Below are positions 14,253-27,100 of a stretch of DNA of 64,000 bases, piece after piece. The stretch spans positions 481,001 through 545,000 of the forward strand of contig JAMWET010007158.1 of NCBI GenBank assembly GCA_024036415.1. Direction: 5' to 3'. Position 1 is the stretch's first letter, and every line of letters begins with the position of its first letter. Source of the DNA: Prochilodus magdalenae (taxonomy: Eukaryota; Chordata; Actinopteri; Characiformes; Prochilodontidae). A model generated the notes under the pieces. It did no database searches. It saw only the letters and a list, made by a program, of their open reading frames with translations, and was not told the DNA's origin. A program made the position numbers and the translations under genes.

Positions 14253-14939
14253 TGTTGCTGTAGCAACAAAATCTTCAAAATGCTATTCATTTATAATTTT
14301 TTGAATAAAACAGGTATTTTCAAATTCTGTAACAAATGGAATTAAAAAAACATGAATTGAACAACAACAATTCAATGCTGGGCAAAATATCGAATTCCTT
14401 AAATCTATTTAGCTTGTGAAACCGCTATGTAATAATAAAAAGAAATATATTAACATAAATACAGTAAAAACACGATTATTTTGTTGTTTGTTGAAATCTT
14501 GCTGGATAAGTGGTTGTATGGTATTTATATATGGTATTCCTCTAAATTCCATCAGGAGCTCACTTCATTAAATTGAATGGAGGATGAATTAGCGGAAGCA
14601 TGTGCCGGGTGGTAGCTGTAAATACCAGTTACTGAGCTAACACTCTCACACACATACAATCACACTGCATTGCTTATTTGTTTTGGTGCCTCTGTTACTT
14701 TTTTGAACAAAGTATCTACCACTATAAATGCTTACCACCCAAATAGCTCCAAACACCGTTTCCTCAGATTTCATCTTACACAGGACAGTATTTATTAACT
14801 GGCTTTACTGGCACGACCATATTAAATTACAGTATTGCCAAAGCAGTGAAATCAAAAATACACACGGCATTGTGCAAACCCAGACCACCCCCTTCATTTG
14901 TTTCATTTCCTGTCAAAACAGCCATTGAGTGGTTTAGGT

Positions 14940-15190
14940 GTAGTATAAGACCTGGTAGACCACCCAAACTCCCATTATCAGATAAACAGCACTTAATGCT
15001 TTCATCTTAGAGTGAGAGGAGAAGAATCAAGCTCCACTCATGCTTTGGTTAAGCCCATCATTCCACTGTGAGAAGACAACTCTACTCTCTGAAGGGAGGC
15101 GTAGCTGTCAAGAGGAACAAAAGAGGAATGCATATTGGAGAAGAGAAGCTACTGGTGTTTTGGCAGAATGATCACCACAGAGGACAGATC
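14940..15190. mobile_element. Probable DNA-transposon-derived repeat
   Basis: Contains TCCACTGTGAGAAGACAACTC and GGCGTAGCTGTCAAGA. Closely similar words occur in the same order at about 21589-21652, so it is a dispersed repeat. Its right end directly abuts the mariner-like element at 15200. No terminal repeats were defined. Confidence 0.4.
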
Positions 15191-15199
15191 TCTCTATTA

Positions 15200-15698
15200 C
15201 ACAGTTGAGTCACATTATTATGACCACAAGCTATAATTCAGCGTAACCGCTGTGTGCAGCACAGATTGCTGCTAGACAGGCTGGGAGTGACTCAGTAAGG
15301 TCCTGGTTGGTTGTCACTGGTGTCTGGGGCCATGCCGACTGCAGTGCATCCCACAGCTGCTCGAGGGTACGTGGGGGGAGGATCCAGAGAACGAATGCCA
15401 TGATCAATGTGGTCCCACAGTTGCTCAATTGGGTTCAGGTCTTGGGAATTAGGGGGGCAGGGTAGTACTTGGCAATCTTGGTGATGCTCTTCCAATCAGT
15501 GTCGGACATTTCAAGCTGTGTTATATGTCCCACTGCCTTGTTAGAAGATCCCATCCGCCCCAGGTAGAACAGTCTGCATGTATGAGTGTATGTGATCTGA
15601 TTCATGGATGTGCGCAGAGAAAACATGACCTCCCTTGTGAGCTACATGCTGCCACTGTTAAAAGCAGGAAGTGGTCATAATAATGAGACTCGGCTGTG
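15200..15698 (-). mobile_element. Tc1/mariner-like element with TIRs and TA target duplication, internally deleted
   Basis: A 499-bp element flanked by TA at 15198-15199 and 15699-15700. The left end begins CACAGTTGAGTCACATTATT and the right end is its inverse with few mismatches (about 25 of 28). The minus strand encodes a short remnant of the DDE transposase C-terminus, LPCPPNSQDLNPIEQLWD, at about 15460-15400. Downstream reading frames are disrupted. The element is much shorter than an autonomous ~1.3-1.6 kb Tc1/mariner, so it is a deletion derivative. Confidence 0.85.
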
Positions 15699-16085
15699 TA
15701 TTTAGATCTAGATTTAAATTAATTTTACTAGATCTAATTTTTAGGGGCATGGAAAAATATCTGATTTCTTTTGAAAAACTGAAAGCAATCTCCCAAAAAG
15801 AACAGACATGTGGCACTAAATGCTTTGGGGATGTTTTTATATTATACTTAGTTTTCAGTTGAATGCCTTTATGCTTTTTCCCTGATGCTGATAAATTAAC
15901 CACTTAGTCGTGGTGGAAATTAAATAAATGAAGAGTGATCTTTGGATAAAACTAACGACACTTTGATAAAAGGTGACACACTCTTCAGGGTTGTATCTGC
16001 CTCCTAAGAAGTCACACAACAACACATACAGTTTGAATCACAAGCCAGGTCTATACCAGCAATATGTTAATAATACGATGATATC

Positions 16086-16300
16086 GTTGCTGTCCAAAGA
16101 AAAGCATGTAGCTCCTTTTTCTTTTGCGTTTTTTTACTTGTATGCCTCATCTGAGCAAGGCAGCTGGATGAACAGACCAGCAGAACTGCTCCTGAAGTGC
16201 TTTGGTTAAAGCCACTTGCCTTTGATTTACATTGAAATTAAAGAACGTGTTTGCTCTGTCCTGTAAAGGGGAGATGCTTGTTTTTATTTGGACAGTGCTG
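16086..16300. mobile_element. Palindromic MITE, copy B
   Basis: Begins GTTGCTGTCCAAAGAAAAGC and ends with the inverse pattern GAGATGCTTG...TTGGACAGTGC. Internal sequence matches copies A and C (TATGCCTCAT, TTTACATTGAAATTAAAG). Confidence 0.65.
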
Positions 16301-17274
16301 AAAGTTGACCCTCAGGGACTACTGCAAGGACCGCTTCTTAATTTAATTAATAAGCATTTGCTTTTGACTTCAGATCCTTGAAGAGCACTGTACACTGTCA
16401 GTACGCAGAAAGAATAAAGGACAGGTTTAAAGGATGTGAAGTGCGGTACTGTCTGTACTGTGTGGTATTGTTTGGTGTTTTCAGTTGCCCAGTTGACGAG
16501 CTAGCAGACCTTTCTGAGGGCAGACTCTTCATGCTATTCTGAATTAAGGACTGGTGCTCAGCAGAGCCCCCTGGGGGAATGGAACCCAACTGCAACCAAC
16601 ACCTCTGCTGTCACATTGAAATAACCCCAGGCCTTGTGTTTCTAACTGGGCAAACCCAATCTGTAATAAATCCTGAAACACTGCAGAGTTTTTGTTGACA
16701 TGTTAGTTTGTTTGTTTGTTACCTTCCTTCTGTCCTGAGCACTGTAAAGCTATTTCCCTACTTTTAGCTCTTTAATATTTCTGCAGTTTGGAAGCATAAC
16801 ATTTTCTTGAGGTTCACCCGCGCAAGATGGGAATATCACTGAGTAACGTGCTATTCACTACCGAACTGTTCAGAACTGTCATTTTTAATCCTCTGCAAGT
16901 ATTAACTTGACAACAAGATTTAAGGCATTGGCTTCAGTGTCTTTATGCAATATATTACAAAGCACCTTTCAGTAAACCTACTATCATAAATATATTCTCT
17001 CCATACTACATCTATTTGTTTCCATACACAATTTCACACAGGTAACATGAAAAGAACAGAAATACAGTACAGTGTGTTACATGTGGACAGAAACCCTTCA
17101 CAATGTGCCTCTTTCTGTGTCACAAAGCTCCACTGGCTTTCCCACGTGATCTCGTACTCCATGAAGCCCTTCTCTGACAGAAACATTCAGAAGGCCGCCC
17201 CAGTTGAGTTGAGACAGATCTTCGATAATGATGATGATGATGATGGGAAAGAAGCTGGGATAACATAATGCTGA

Positions 17275-20200
17275 TCAGTCTGCGTTTACTGGAATGGGCT
17301 CTGAGCTAACAGTCTCTGTTTGGATATCTGACGTGCTGGTAACTTCAGCTTTCTCAACAGAGAGATTTTCCATGGTGTTGGTCGTCTCTTCCAGCGCTTT
17401 ATTCTCTTCGGCTTCTGGGAAAAATTGTAGCACAAATTAAGACATCAACGTGCTAGCCAGGAACAGTACTGGAATCATATGCTCTACATAATTTAGGGAA
17501 TTAGCAAAGAGAGATTTGTTTTTGTCTTGTGAATCAAAGCAGCGTATTAAAAACCACATGCTGAGAATACCTTTGGCCTGTTTCTCTAGTCGCTTGGCTG
17601 ATTCGGCCTCATGCTTCTGCCTCTGTTCCTGTAGTTTCTTGCAGACCTTCTTATGGGTAAACCAGTGAAGCTTCTGGCAGTCTTGATTACAATAGACCAC
17701 CTGAGAAAACAATCACCTGTTACTGACAACCTACAGGGAAAGGGTGGGTGAAACTGCATGATGCTTGAGGACATTGTCATGATACAGGTCACAGTACATA
17801 GTTTGTAAGCACTTGAACCTGAAAACATCCTGCAAAAACAAAGTAGGAACGAGAGGGAACAAGCGGAGATTATAAAAATTTGGTCCAATTAAATAAAGAA
17901 ATAAGTGGCATTATGGGCTAATATTAAATCAGCTACTTGTGACTAGGCCTGCAACAAACAGCAAGTTTTCATGATTGATTAGTTGGTCCATTATGACTTT
18001 GATTAATAAGTTAGTCTGTCAATATCAACAAAATTACCAAATTAGATTTTGTTGTTAATACACAGCACAATTTTCAGTCAAATACAAAAAAAGAGCAACA
18101 GAACATCTGCATTGCTCCCAAAACTATTTTTGAAAGGTGCAGAAACAAGCCATCAGGCATCTGGCTGAACTCTGACTCTGACATGCACCCATTAATATGA
18201 GCGCAATACACATTCTGCTGCTACTGTTATACCATACTGTTTACTTTTGTACTTGCACAGCGCACTTTACACATGCATATGCACCTTACTTGCATCCATA
18301 CAGTACTGTACTCTCCCTTCCTTCGTGTTTTTCTTTACTTAGTGTACATATATATATTATACTTCTTATTTTTCTCTCTCCTTTTATATTGATATTTATT
18401 TTTTAAAGCTGTCGGGAATGGAGGAACTACAAAGTAAGAATGTAACTGCTTGTTATGCTGTGTATATGACAATAAAACTCTTAAATCTTGAATAAAGCAA
18501 CACCACAAATGGATCTTGTGCAGCTGTCTCCTGCAACACACTAATGTTAAAGCAAATATAAATGAAAAATCATGTATGGCTGATAACCAGAATTAAACCA
18601 TAATTAGATTACTGATCACACTAACAGTCCATCCATCGGCTCTTTCAGAGGACCTATGTGTATGACATCAGAGATTCAAACATGTTTACATTCAAATACA
18701 GAACAAGCTAACATTGTCTAAAGAAACTCTTATAATCTAGCTGTGCAGTTTAGGTAAACACTTCTAATTCTTTACTTTTATCTACGATTAGTATCTCACT
18801 ACACCGAGCTTTAAGAGTGGATCTCTCGCACACTCAGGCCCAACGGTTGTGCTGCGGTGCCTGCTGAGCTTGATTTTACACTTTGTACAGGAAAGTGTTT
18901 TCACTTGATATTAACGTGGAGTTTTTACAGTTTCCATTTTAGCTCCTGTAGTTCCCCCTTTCAATCATGTGATGTAAATGAGAAGCAGAAAGCCATCAAT
19001 CTACTAATCAATAACATGATTCATTACCAACCAGGTTTCATTATTAATGCTACCAATGTTCAGTTATGGCAGCCCTGCTTTTGACTACGCAATATATGCA
19101 GTTACAATACAATGGTTGTCGATGTTTACATGCTCTTCACGACTGGTCTAAATCAGTCTTTATGACTGATGTAGGTGTTTGTTGTTCTTTGTTGTTAAGC
19201 ATTCTAGGCATGATTAGATATTTTGAAAAAGCATACCACGTACCAGGTATTTTATCATAATACCACTGTCATATCATCATATACCCCATCCTTACTTCAA
19301 GAAAAAAAGGAAAGGTTACCATTTTGCAGATGGAGCACCTCTTCTCTGCTCCCTTCTCCCCACAGGTGATGCAGAATTCTGCATCCATGAAGCCCACCTG
19401 CCCTGTGATGGCCTGAGTAAGCACTGACAAAGCAGTGGGGTCATTGCCCTAAAGGAAAAGCATATGTTTATTATTTCTTTGGCCAATGGATTTTAATCAC
19501 CCATCCCCATAGGCATGACTAGAAACTACTTAAAGGTGGATACAGAGGCTGAGAAAATAGGTTCTGGGAATGGTTATAATTTGGAAATCCATCCTGAGAA
19601 AAAGAAGCAGATTTATCTAGTACTCACTATCTCCACAGGAGCTATACTCCTGACAAGCTGCTGAAGCAAGGTAGCATCGCAATAAGGAAATTTACGGATG
19701 CATTCCCGAATAAATTTCTCCTGGAACACTGGGAAGCCATCTGTCTCTCTACCTTTTAGAAGACTGGAAGAAAAAAAAACATAAAATATGCTCATTTTTT
19801 TGTGACAAGGGCTTTACATAGTCATAACTATCGCAACAGGATATACTGCTTAGACTGGTCATTTCTTTTTACTTCACAGTTCAATATAATCATACATAGC
19901 CATCATCTGCCAAACGACCATTAATCATGTTTTACCAGGATGCATCACTATGGCAACTGATGCTATACGCCTCAAATGTCATCTATAAGAACTGCTTTAA
20001 AGAGCAGACTTGTTTGTGAGCACCCTCTAAACAGGATTAAGTGAGACATAGCTTAGCAGTATCAGAATCAACAGTCCTGTTTCTTGATCTAGACCAGCAC
20101 CCACATTATTTGATCCTCATTACAGGTGTCAGTGCATGGATATCAAAACAGGCCCTAAGCAGAGACCTTAGAACTCTCAGGTGGCACCACAAAAATAAAC

Positions 20201-22824
20201 CCTGTACCTTTTGAGGAGGCCCTCCAATTTATCCTCGCGGTCCTTAATGAAGGAGCTACACTTCTGTAGCACACAGCTGATATAGTGCATCTTCATGGCC
20301 AGCACCTCGTTCATGTCCTGCTGCTTCACACACTTCTCGCAGATCAGCTCCATCACCTTTCGACACTTATCCAGAGCCTCCGCATCCACAAGCAGAGGGT
20401 TTTCCATCACCAGCATCACCATCTACAGGACAACAGCAAGTTTGTGAAAAGAATGTAGTTGATTTTGGTTCAAACACACAGGAAATGTCATTCTAACTTT
20501 GCCTACTTACAAATAAAAGAAGCAATGCTTACGCATAGTAACAAGTGGAATATGGAAATATTCATCTGTGCATTAGCTCATCAATTGTTTTCCCACGTTT
20601 TACTGAATAAGAACAGAAATTTAAAATATATATAGTTACCTTGACCGGGTTAAGATTTGTGCTCATGATAATTTTATGCAAAGGTCCTGCCAGCTTAGGT
20701 GGCAGTTTGGGATCTTTTTCTAAGCCCTGAGGTTTTGTATAGTAGTCAAGCCTCTTCCGGGAGAAAAAGTTATTGATAACTGTCACACAGTCATGTTGCC
20801 CTGGAGAAAAACAACATCAGAACTGTTAAAATATTCTCACTGTCCTTTTGTAATACAATCAAACACACTAGTATAAACCCTTGTACAAGCATAGTAAGCA
20901 GGAGTGGAGATATACATAACCTTCATAATTTAGATAACTGTCTACCTACCTACAAAAGCAGCCATTTGTGCTGCTGTTCTGCCCACTGAGTTCACCACAT
21001 CTGTTTCTGCTCCAGCATCCAGCATCATCCAGGTGATATCTGTTTTTCCTTTAACACATATAAAAACAGCAATATGTTACATGGTTTGGTTTTAAATAAG
21101 CAAATAAAATGAAATAAAACACCATTAGATGCATTTAGACTTCCATAGTATAATATTATCTATCTTGCAGATTAGAAAGCTAAAGGTAGAATATAAATCC
21201 TTAGGCTACATTTCCACACAGTTACAGGCATACCTGAAAGGCCTGCAAACATGAGAGCAGTATAGCCATGTTCATGCTCATTGCAGTTGACATCCGCTCC
21301 ATGCTGCAATAGCAGCTTACACATGTCTGCTTTTCCTTTATAAGCAGCATGCATGAGGGGGGTCATGCCATACTGTGGTGAAAAGACAACAGAAAGCCAG
21401 ATTAGCAGAGAACTGGAAAAAAGGTCAGAACACACTCCAGCCAAAACAGCCATTATTAACGAATTACGTTATTTATTTTGCAGGATATATTTCTAAGAAG
21501 AGATTATAAATAAGCCACAAATACAGAGAACATGTTGCAGAACATAGAATTTAAGTAATTTTATAATGGGGAATATGAGGCTCAGTCCATCCTTCCACTG
21601 AGAGAAACCAACTCAATGCTACAAGTGCCAAAGGATGCGTAGCTGTCAAGATGCCAAGACTGGAAACAAGTGTTAATGGACAAAAACATTTACAAATCAG
21701 GGAAAGCAGAGGACTGCTTTTCAAAACAATGAACTGACCATGCTGATCACACCAGATGAAAATGAAGATGTTTAAGGGGAAAAGCAAAAACATTAAAACT
21801 AGGACTCAGAGCACAAAGAACTGTAGTATATTAAACTTACTGTGCTTGAACTATTACTGTGGTGAACAAAGAAAGTCCTGGCAAGATAAACTGACACAAA
21901 CAGAGGCTGACCAGCCAATATCATTTAAGACTACAGCTGCTTTGGAAGCCAAGTGCCCCTGACATCTGATCTTGGCAGGTTGCTGGTAGCAGACACAACC
22001 ACCTTACCCTCCAGTCAATGAATGAGGGGCTAGTTTATTGCTCCAAAATAAAAAGGGCTTTTCAGTGGAGAACCACTTCAGTGGTTCACTTCAGCTTATT
22101 GGTCAAAGATTATAAATTGGTGGTGGTATAATAAAGAGTGGTGATAGGCTTAGGTCCTCCCTATGCACAAACTTATTGCTTAAAACTACTCACCTCATCC
22201 AGGCAGTTGACTCTGACATCTTTGGAGCCAAGCAGTCGAGATGCTTCCTGCACATTACCTACAAATGACATGACAACACAGCGTTACATACCTATAGCAG
22301 ATTAACTGTACACAATGCAGGATTACTGGAATTAGCATATAACTAGCTATATGTAAAATCAAAATATGCTAATTAAATAATGCAATTAACAATACAACAT
22401 ACATATATCAACTAGAATGGCTGGCAAACCAGATCGTAATTTCTGATTTTACTCCGTCTTATTTAAGTAGACAAAAGCAGCTAGCTAGCTAATCTACCTT
22501 TCTCAAGTAAATCAATGATCTGTCACTGACAGGTGGCTAACAAGCTAGCCAGGTAGCTAACTCTTAATCTCGCATCCTATTAGTTTGTTAGAAAGTGGTA
22601 GCAGTTCGGCTAAAAGCTTCGCCACTCAGTTATCTATCTATCGATGTATCCCACTGATTAATATCAAGTGAACCGTGAACAAAACGCGCTAGCATGTTTA
22701 GAATTCAGCCTTCAATCACTGAAGTAGCTAACTTCGCTAACCGTTAGCTGGTATTACCTGCAGCAATAACCACGAATAACTCCTTTTCAGTGTCGGAAAG
22801 ATCCCCTTTCTTTGGAGCAGACAT
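17275..22824 (-). CDS. ankmy2: Ankyrin repeat and MYND domain-containing protein 2, ten coding exons
   Basis: Known in vertebrates as a ciliary Hedgehog-pathway regulator that controls adenylyl cyclase trafficking to cilia. Exons on the minus strand are 22824-22758, 22258-22194, 21372-21234, 21039-20950, 20800-20640, 20422-20208, 19763-19628, 19448-19320, 17700-17571 and 17414-17275. All phases agree, giving 423 aa (human about 441). Ankyrin repeats cover about residues 45-134 (YGMTPLMHAAYKGK, GYTALMFAGLSG, GRTAAQMAAFVGQHDC). A conserved central region follows (LDYYTKPQGL, MKMHYISC, LLQQLVRSIAP). The MYND zinc finger has all eight ligands: C317, C320, C329, C332, C338, C342, H350 and C354. 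The C-terminal ~65 residues are acidic and Glu/Thr-rich, with no domain. The start MSAPKKGDLSDTEKEL aligns with the family N-terminus. Confidence 0.96.
18200..18495 (+). mobile_element. LINE-like 3' tail in an ankmy2 intron
   Basis: A pyrimidine-rich stretch ends in ATGACAATAAAACTCTTAAATCTTGAATAAAG, the kind of tail found at the 3' ends of fish non-LTR retrotransposons. There is no coding part. The call rests on this tail alone. Confidence 0.35.
21550..22010. mobile_element. Probable DNA-transposon-derived repeat in ankmy2 intron 2
   Basis: Shares ordered words with 14940-15190 (CCACTG.GAGA.A.CAACTC, GCGTAGCTGTCAAGA). I see no intact terminal repeats or transposase frame. It lies between the exons ending 22194 and starting 21372. 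Confidence 0.35.
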
Positions 22825-24111
22825 CGTCAGCTAAATTAACCTAATATCGTGTTAGGAATGAGAGTAAATACAGTTTTGCTAAACAGCACCTTGAGAGCTA
22901 ACGTCTTACTCCGTACATACAAACTGTACCACACTGTATGCAGAAGCGGAGCCGCAGCATGCTGGGGGAGGGTTTAGACGAGACCATACCATCTTCACCT
23001 ACAAGGGGTGTGCTGTTTAAAGATCTCCTTCTGTAAGTTACTTATTACAGCTCTTTGCCTAACGAAGAATAACTCGATACTTAGTTTGCCATGAGTGGAT
23101 AGGATCCATATGTAGCTTACACTGTGCATTATAATACTATAAAACGCGAACTTTGTAATGTAGACGTTTTGCCGTCGTGGTACAGTCCAACAAAGTAGAA
23201 AATTAATCACAGACGCTGAAACATGGATTTACTGTAGTTTTATACCCTATTTTTCGCTTTCCTCAGCTAATGATTTTAAACATGCTTTTTTCTAAAATTG
23301 ATAAACTCAATTTATCAATTGACGGGTAGCCGTCGGCTTAAAATTCAGTGGAGTGTAGGAGTCGATTCCAAGTATTGAATCATAAATGGGAGTCGACTCC
23401 GAAAAATCCGGTAACGTGATTCACTAATAAATGAGATTGAGCATACAGTCTGCCACACGATGGCAGCATTTCCCCTTTACAAAGTTGGCTTTATAAATGA
23501 ATTATATATATATTTTTTAATTATTTCATATCAAATACTGCATTAAAGAAAACTTTTTTCTGCAGGTTTCATAAGTCTTAGATAAGGCAATCTCTTTCAC
23601 CTAAGTAAACATATTAACTCAAACCTACAATAAATATTAGATATATATTATAAGTTTGTGTCTCATTCAAACATTTTTGAAATTCATTTTATTGGCCATA
23701 ACGGTACATTAGAGTCATATAGTTATTTTGATATTAAGGATATGCTTTCTAGGGTCCCGGCTGCTCTGAAGCGACTGGGGCTTCTGGAGAGAATCGGGCA
23801 CCGAAGCTCGCGCAGAACCCAGACTCTCGAGTGATCCGGTTTAGGAGTTTATGATGTTTACTGGGAGATAAACCGTTGAACTCTGAACGCTTGGACGGTG
23901 ATCTGGTAAAGGACTTCGCTTTATTTATTACAGGCCAGTATCTTTAGTAGCTGTTTCATCCTTCTGTTGTATGCAGTACTGATCCTGAGTGAGGAACAGG
24001 AACCAATCCGCCCTGGTTAGCTAATGAGGAGCCTGTGAGGAAGAAGGGCAGGTTTAGCTCTACTGTCTCGTGCTTCATTAGGCAGGAGGTGCCTGCGAGA
24101 GGAGCCTCAGG
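22825..24111. promoter_or_regulatory. Head-to-head intergenic region between ankmy2 and tspan13
   Basis: The two genes are transcribed away from each other, with 1,287 bp between their ATG codons. Both ends are relatively GC-rich (22900-22980 and 23755-23830) and the middle is AT-rich. There is a doublet GGAGTCGATTCC / GGAGTCGACTCC at about 23360 and 23392. No exon is visible, and BZW2, which lies between these genes in human, is absent. Confidence 0.55.
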
Positions 24112-27100
24112 ATGGCTTGTGGAGGATTCGTTTGCTCTAAAAACGCGCTCTGCGCGCTCAACATTCTGTACGCGGTGAGTACATTACAGCCACGGTGGAG
24201 CCCAGTCTTTACTCAGACCATCAGATCTCCGGAAGCTGCGTTTAGCGTTTCTACAGCTTTATAAGAGCACAGAGTATACTGAGTTTAAGTTGTTATCTTT
24301 ACCTACACTTAAAATGGTTCTTTAAGGGTTCCTTAGTAATGAAAATGGTTCCATATAGAACTATGAACACTTAAAGAACTCTTTACATAATTAAAGAGTT
24401 GACAGAAATTGTGTTGTAGTGGGTCATGTATACGTAGAGAAGTTCCAAACAACACCAAGAAAGGTTGTTCTGGTTTTACAAGCTTCACATTATAACAGTA
24501 GCAGAATCTTTTTCTGTGTAGAACCTTTCCATCAAGACATACAACACATTCCATCAAGTTGTGAAAACTTCCACAATGCAATAAACATATGAGGGGGTTA
24601 ATTGAGTGTTAATGGTTCTTTACTAAGGAACCATTGAAGAGTCATGCTTTGTACACATTAATATATAAAATTATTATTAATAATAGCAAAAATGAAGTCA
24701 AATAATGTTAATTAAAAAAGGTGTCACACAGCTTTTAGTTTTGATTTCCATTTTCATGTTTAAAATAATATTTTTTATTTTTTTATTTTTTTTACATCTA
24801 AGTGGCTCAAGAAAGCTAAATAGAAGATTTGAAAGAAGCATGTCATTTTGCCAAATAGTGATCTTATAAAACAATAGACAGGAAGCACTTAGCACTCAGA
24901 TGTCTGTAAATCATCAAGAGCGATGTGATATAGCTTTGGCATATTACTGCTCTCAGACCACAAGAAATGACCCAGAATGACTTGGGGGGGAAAAAGTCAC
25001 TGAAGGTGAAGTATGTTTTGTCTCCTCGTGTTATACTGTCATCTTTAACAGGCTTTAGTAGGTTCTGTTCTGAGAGCAGAGAAATGTAGTTTTATGCTTA
25101 AGTCACTACACCCTATACTTCACCCTGTCATTACTTGAAGAATGGCAACTTTTCCCAGGTTGAAGCTATATACTCTATACACTAATAAGTAACCTATCTC
25201 TGAAACTGTTCAGCTGGTGAGCCTGCTCATGATTGCGGTGGCAGCCTGGGGTAAGTGGTTTGGACTGGTCTCCAGTTTTCAAGTGATAGCTGCCGTCATC
25301 GGAGTGGGTTTCTTTCTCTTCATCGTGGCAGTTGTGGGCCTGTGTGGAGCTCTAAAGCATCATCAAGTCTTCTTGTTCTTTGTATCCTTTAGAATGATCT
25401 GTTTCTATTAAAGGGATGTGATGTACATTTCAATACCATCCTTGTCTGGGGAGATACGTGGCTGATGCTATAGCCCTCCCTTTTATGTGTGTATCCATGC
25501 TGTTTCTGTTGACCCAATTCACACGCAAATGACTTTTTATTAGGTAGGAGATCCTTAACCATGTTGTGTTCAGTACATGGTCATCCTCTTCATGGTGTTC
25601 ATTGTGCAGTTCTCAGTGTCATGTGCATGCCTTGCCATCAATCAGGACCAACAGGTAAGACAAATGAGTGCATTGGAGAGATGGCTGGAATAGTCTAAAA
25701 CCATATAGAGGTTTACTAAAAAATTGGGCCAATTTAATCCCAAGATGGCAATAACCCTAACCCTAACCCTAACAAGTATACTTCTAGTACATTGATATTA
25801 CTATACTTACTACATTATGTATGCTTGAGAAGTCCACTTCAAGTTTACTGAATAAAATTAAATATATTCATTTCTGAACAACTGACATAACTCTGCATAA
25901 CTGAGTGAGCATCAAAATATGAATGACTAAAATGTCATATAAATAAACAGCTCAGAAAAACTTCCACCGGATATGATTTTTGAAATATTTTATTTCATGG
26001 ACCATATTAGCATATCATATTTTCTCAGAGGAGCAGGCAGATAGCAGTTTTACACTCTTTCATAAAAACGAATCCTGGAAATACATGGTAAATAATGAAA
26101 AACAATGAAGTTGCTATGAGTATAGCCTACAGCTCTACAGAGCTATGTTAAAAAGTAAACGTACATTAAACCTCAAGTATCACTACTACTTTAATCCAGC
26201 CCTTGATGTGGTCTCTTCCCCCTGCAGAAGCTGCTGCTGGAGATCGGATGGAACAAGTCTGAGTCTATGCAGCAGGATCTGGAGAGAACTCTGAATTGCT
26301 GCGACTTCTCCGAGGTCAACTACAATGGAACGTGTGAAGCTGTAGGTGTAACTTTGTTTTCCATGTAAAACTAACCAGGAGAGACCAGTGCTGTCCTAGG
26401 AGTTATAATAGACAGATTTCATTAGTGTTATTGTTCGTAAAGACAAACTTGCTAACTGTAGAACATACTGTAGCAGATGTAACGAGACCATGTAAAGACT
26501 GAAATGGTAACTACTGCAGATAGAAAATTTCATTCTTAAACTAATGCTAGTGAAAGGAGCAGTTTGTAAGATGACACAACCTGTTAAAGTCATATTCTGA
26601 ACAATAGGGGCCAACCTAACACCGGGCCAGCAAATGCACAGTCCCTCCTCCTCCCTCTTTAGTTCCTACCAGTCTAGAATGACTGTTGTGAGTACAGCAT
26701 CAAACTTCATCCCCTTACTTGCCAAGAGTGTCTGTTTATATCACTTCTTGTGTTTGCTGTGAAACGTGGCTTCTTGCCGAGGTGGCGGCCACTTGCCAAG
26801 AGCTTCACCGTGCTTACTTTTTCTTTCATTGGCTGACTATCCCTGGTTATCTAACTTTCAACATGATTCACCTGGGGTAAGAATTCACAGTCTGGCAGCA
26901 GTGTTACTTGGCAGACTAAGCCCTACAGTGGCCCCTTATCTTAAGATATAAAGTGGTAATACACGACAGGATGGGCCAGAGCTAGCTGGTTAGTATGCCA
27001 GCTTAACTAGAAATCACTGCAACGGAATACATAGATGTCGTTTGCTGTTTTTAAGTTGTGTTGGAAATATCGCATTTACAAAGTGATATCATATACAAAT

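Larger units (their letters stand above)
13381..17274. other. Intergenic region between lrrc72 and ankmy2
   Basis: The two genes converge here. Apart from the hairpin MITE, mariner-like element and palindromic MITE listed separately, I see only AT-rich DNA with no further exons. A GATGATGATGATGATG run lies at 17228-17245, close to the ankmy2 stop. Confidence 0.5.

Noticed and set aside
25217..25411. A 64-codon frame starting MSLLMIAV as a separate small protein
   Set aside because: It is tspan13 exon 2 read from an internal Met and past its donor.
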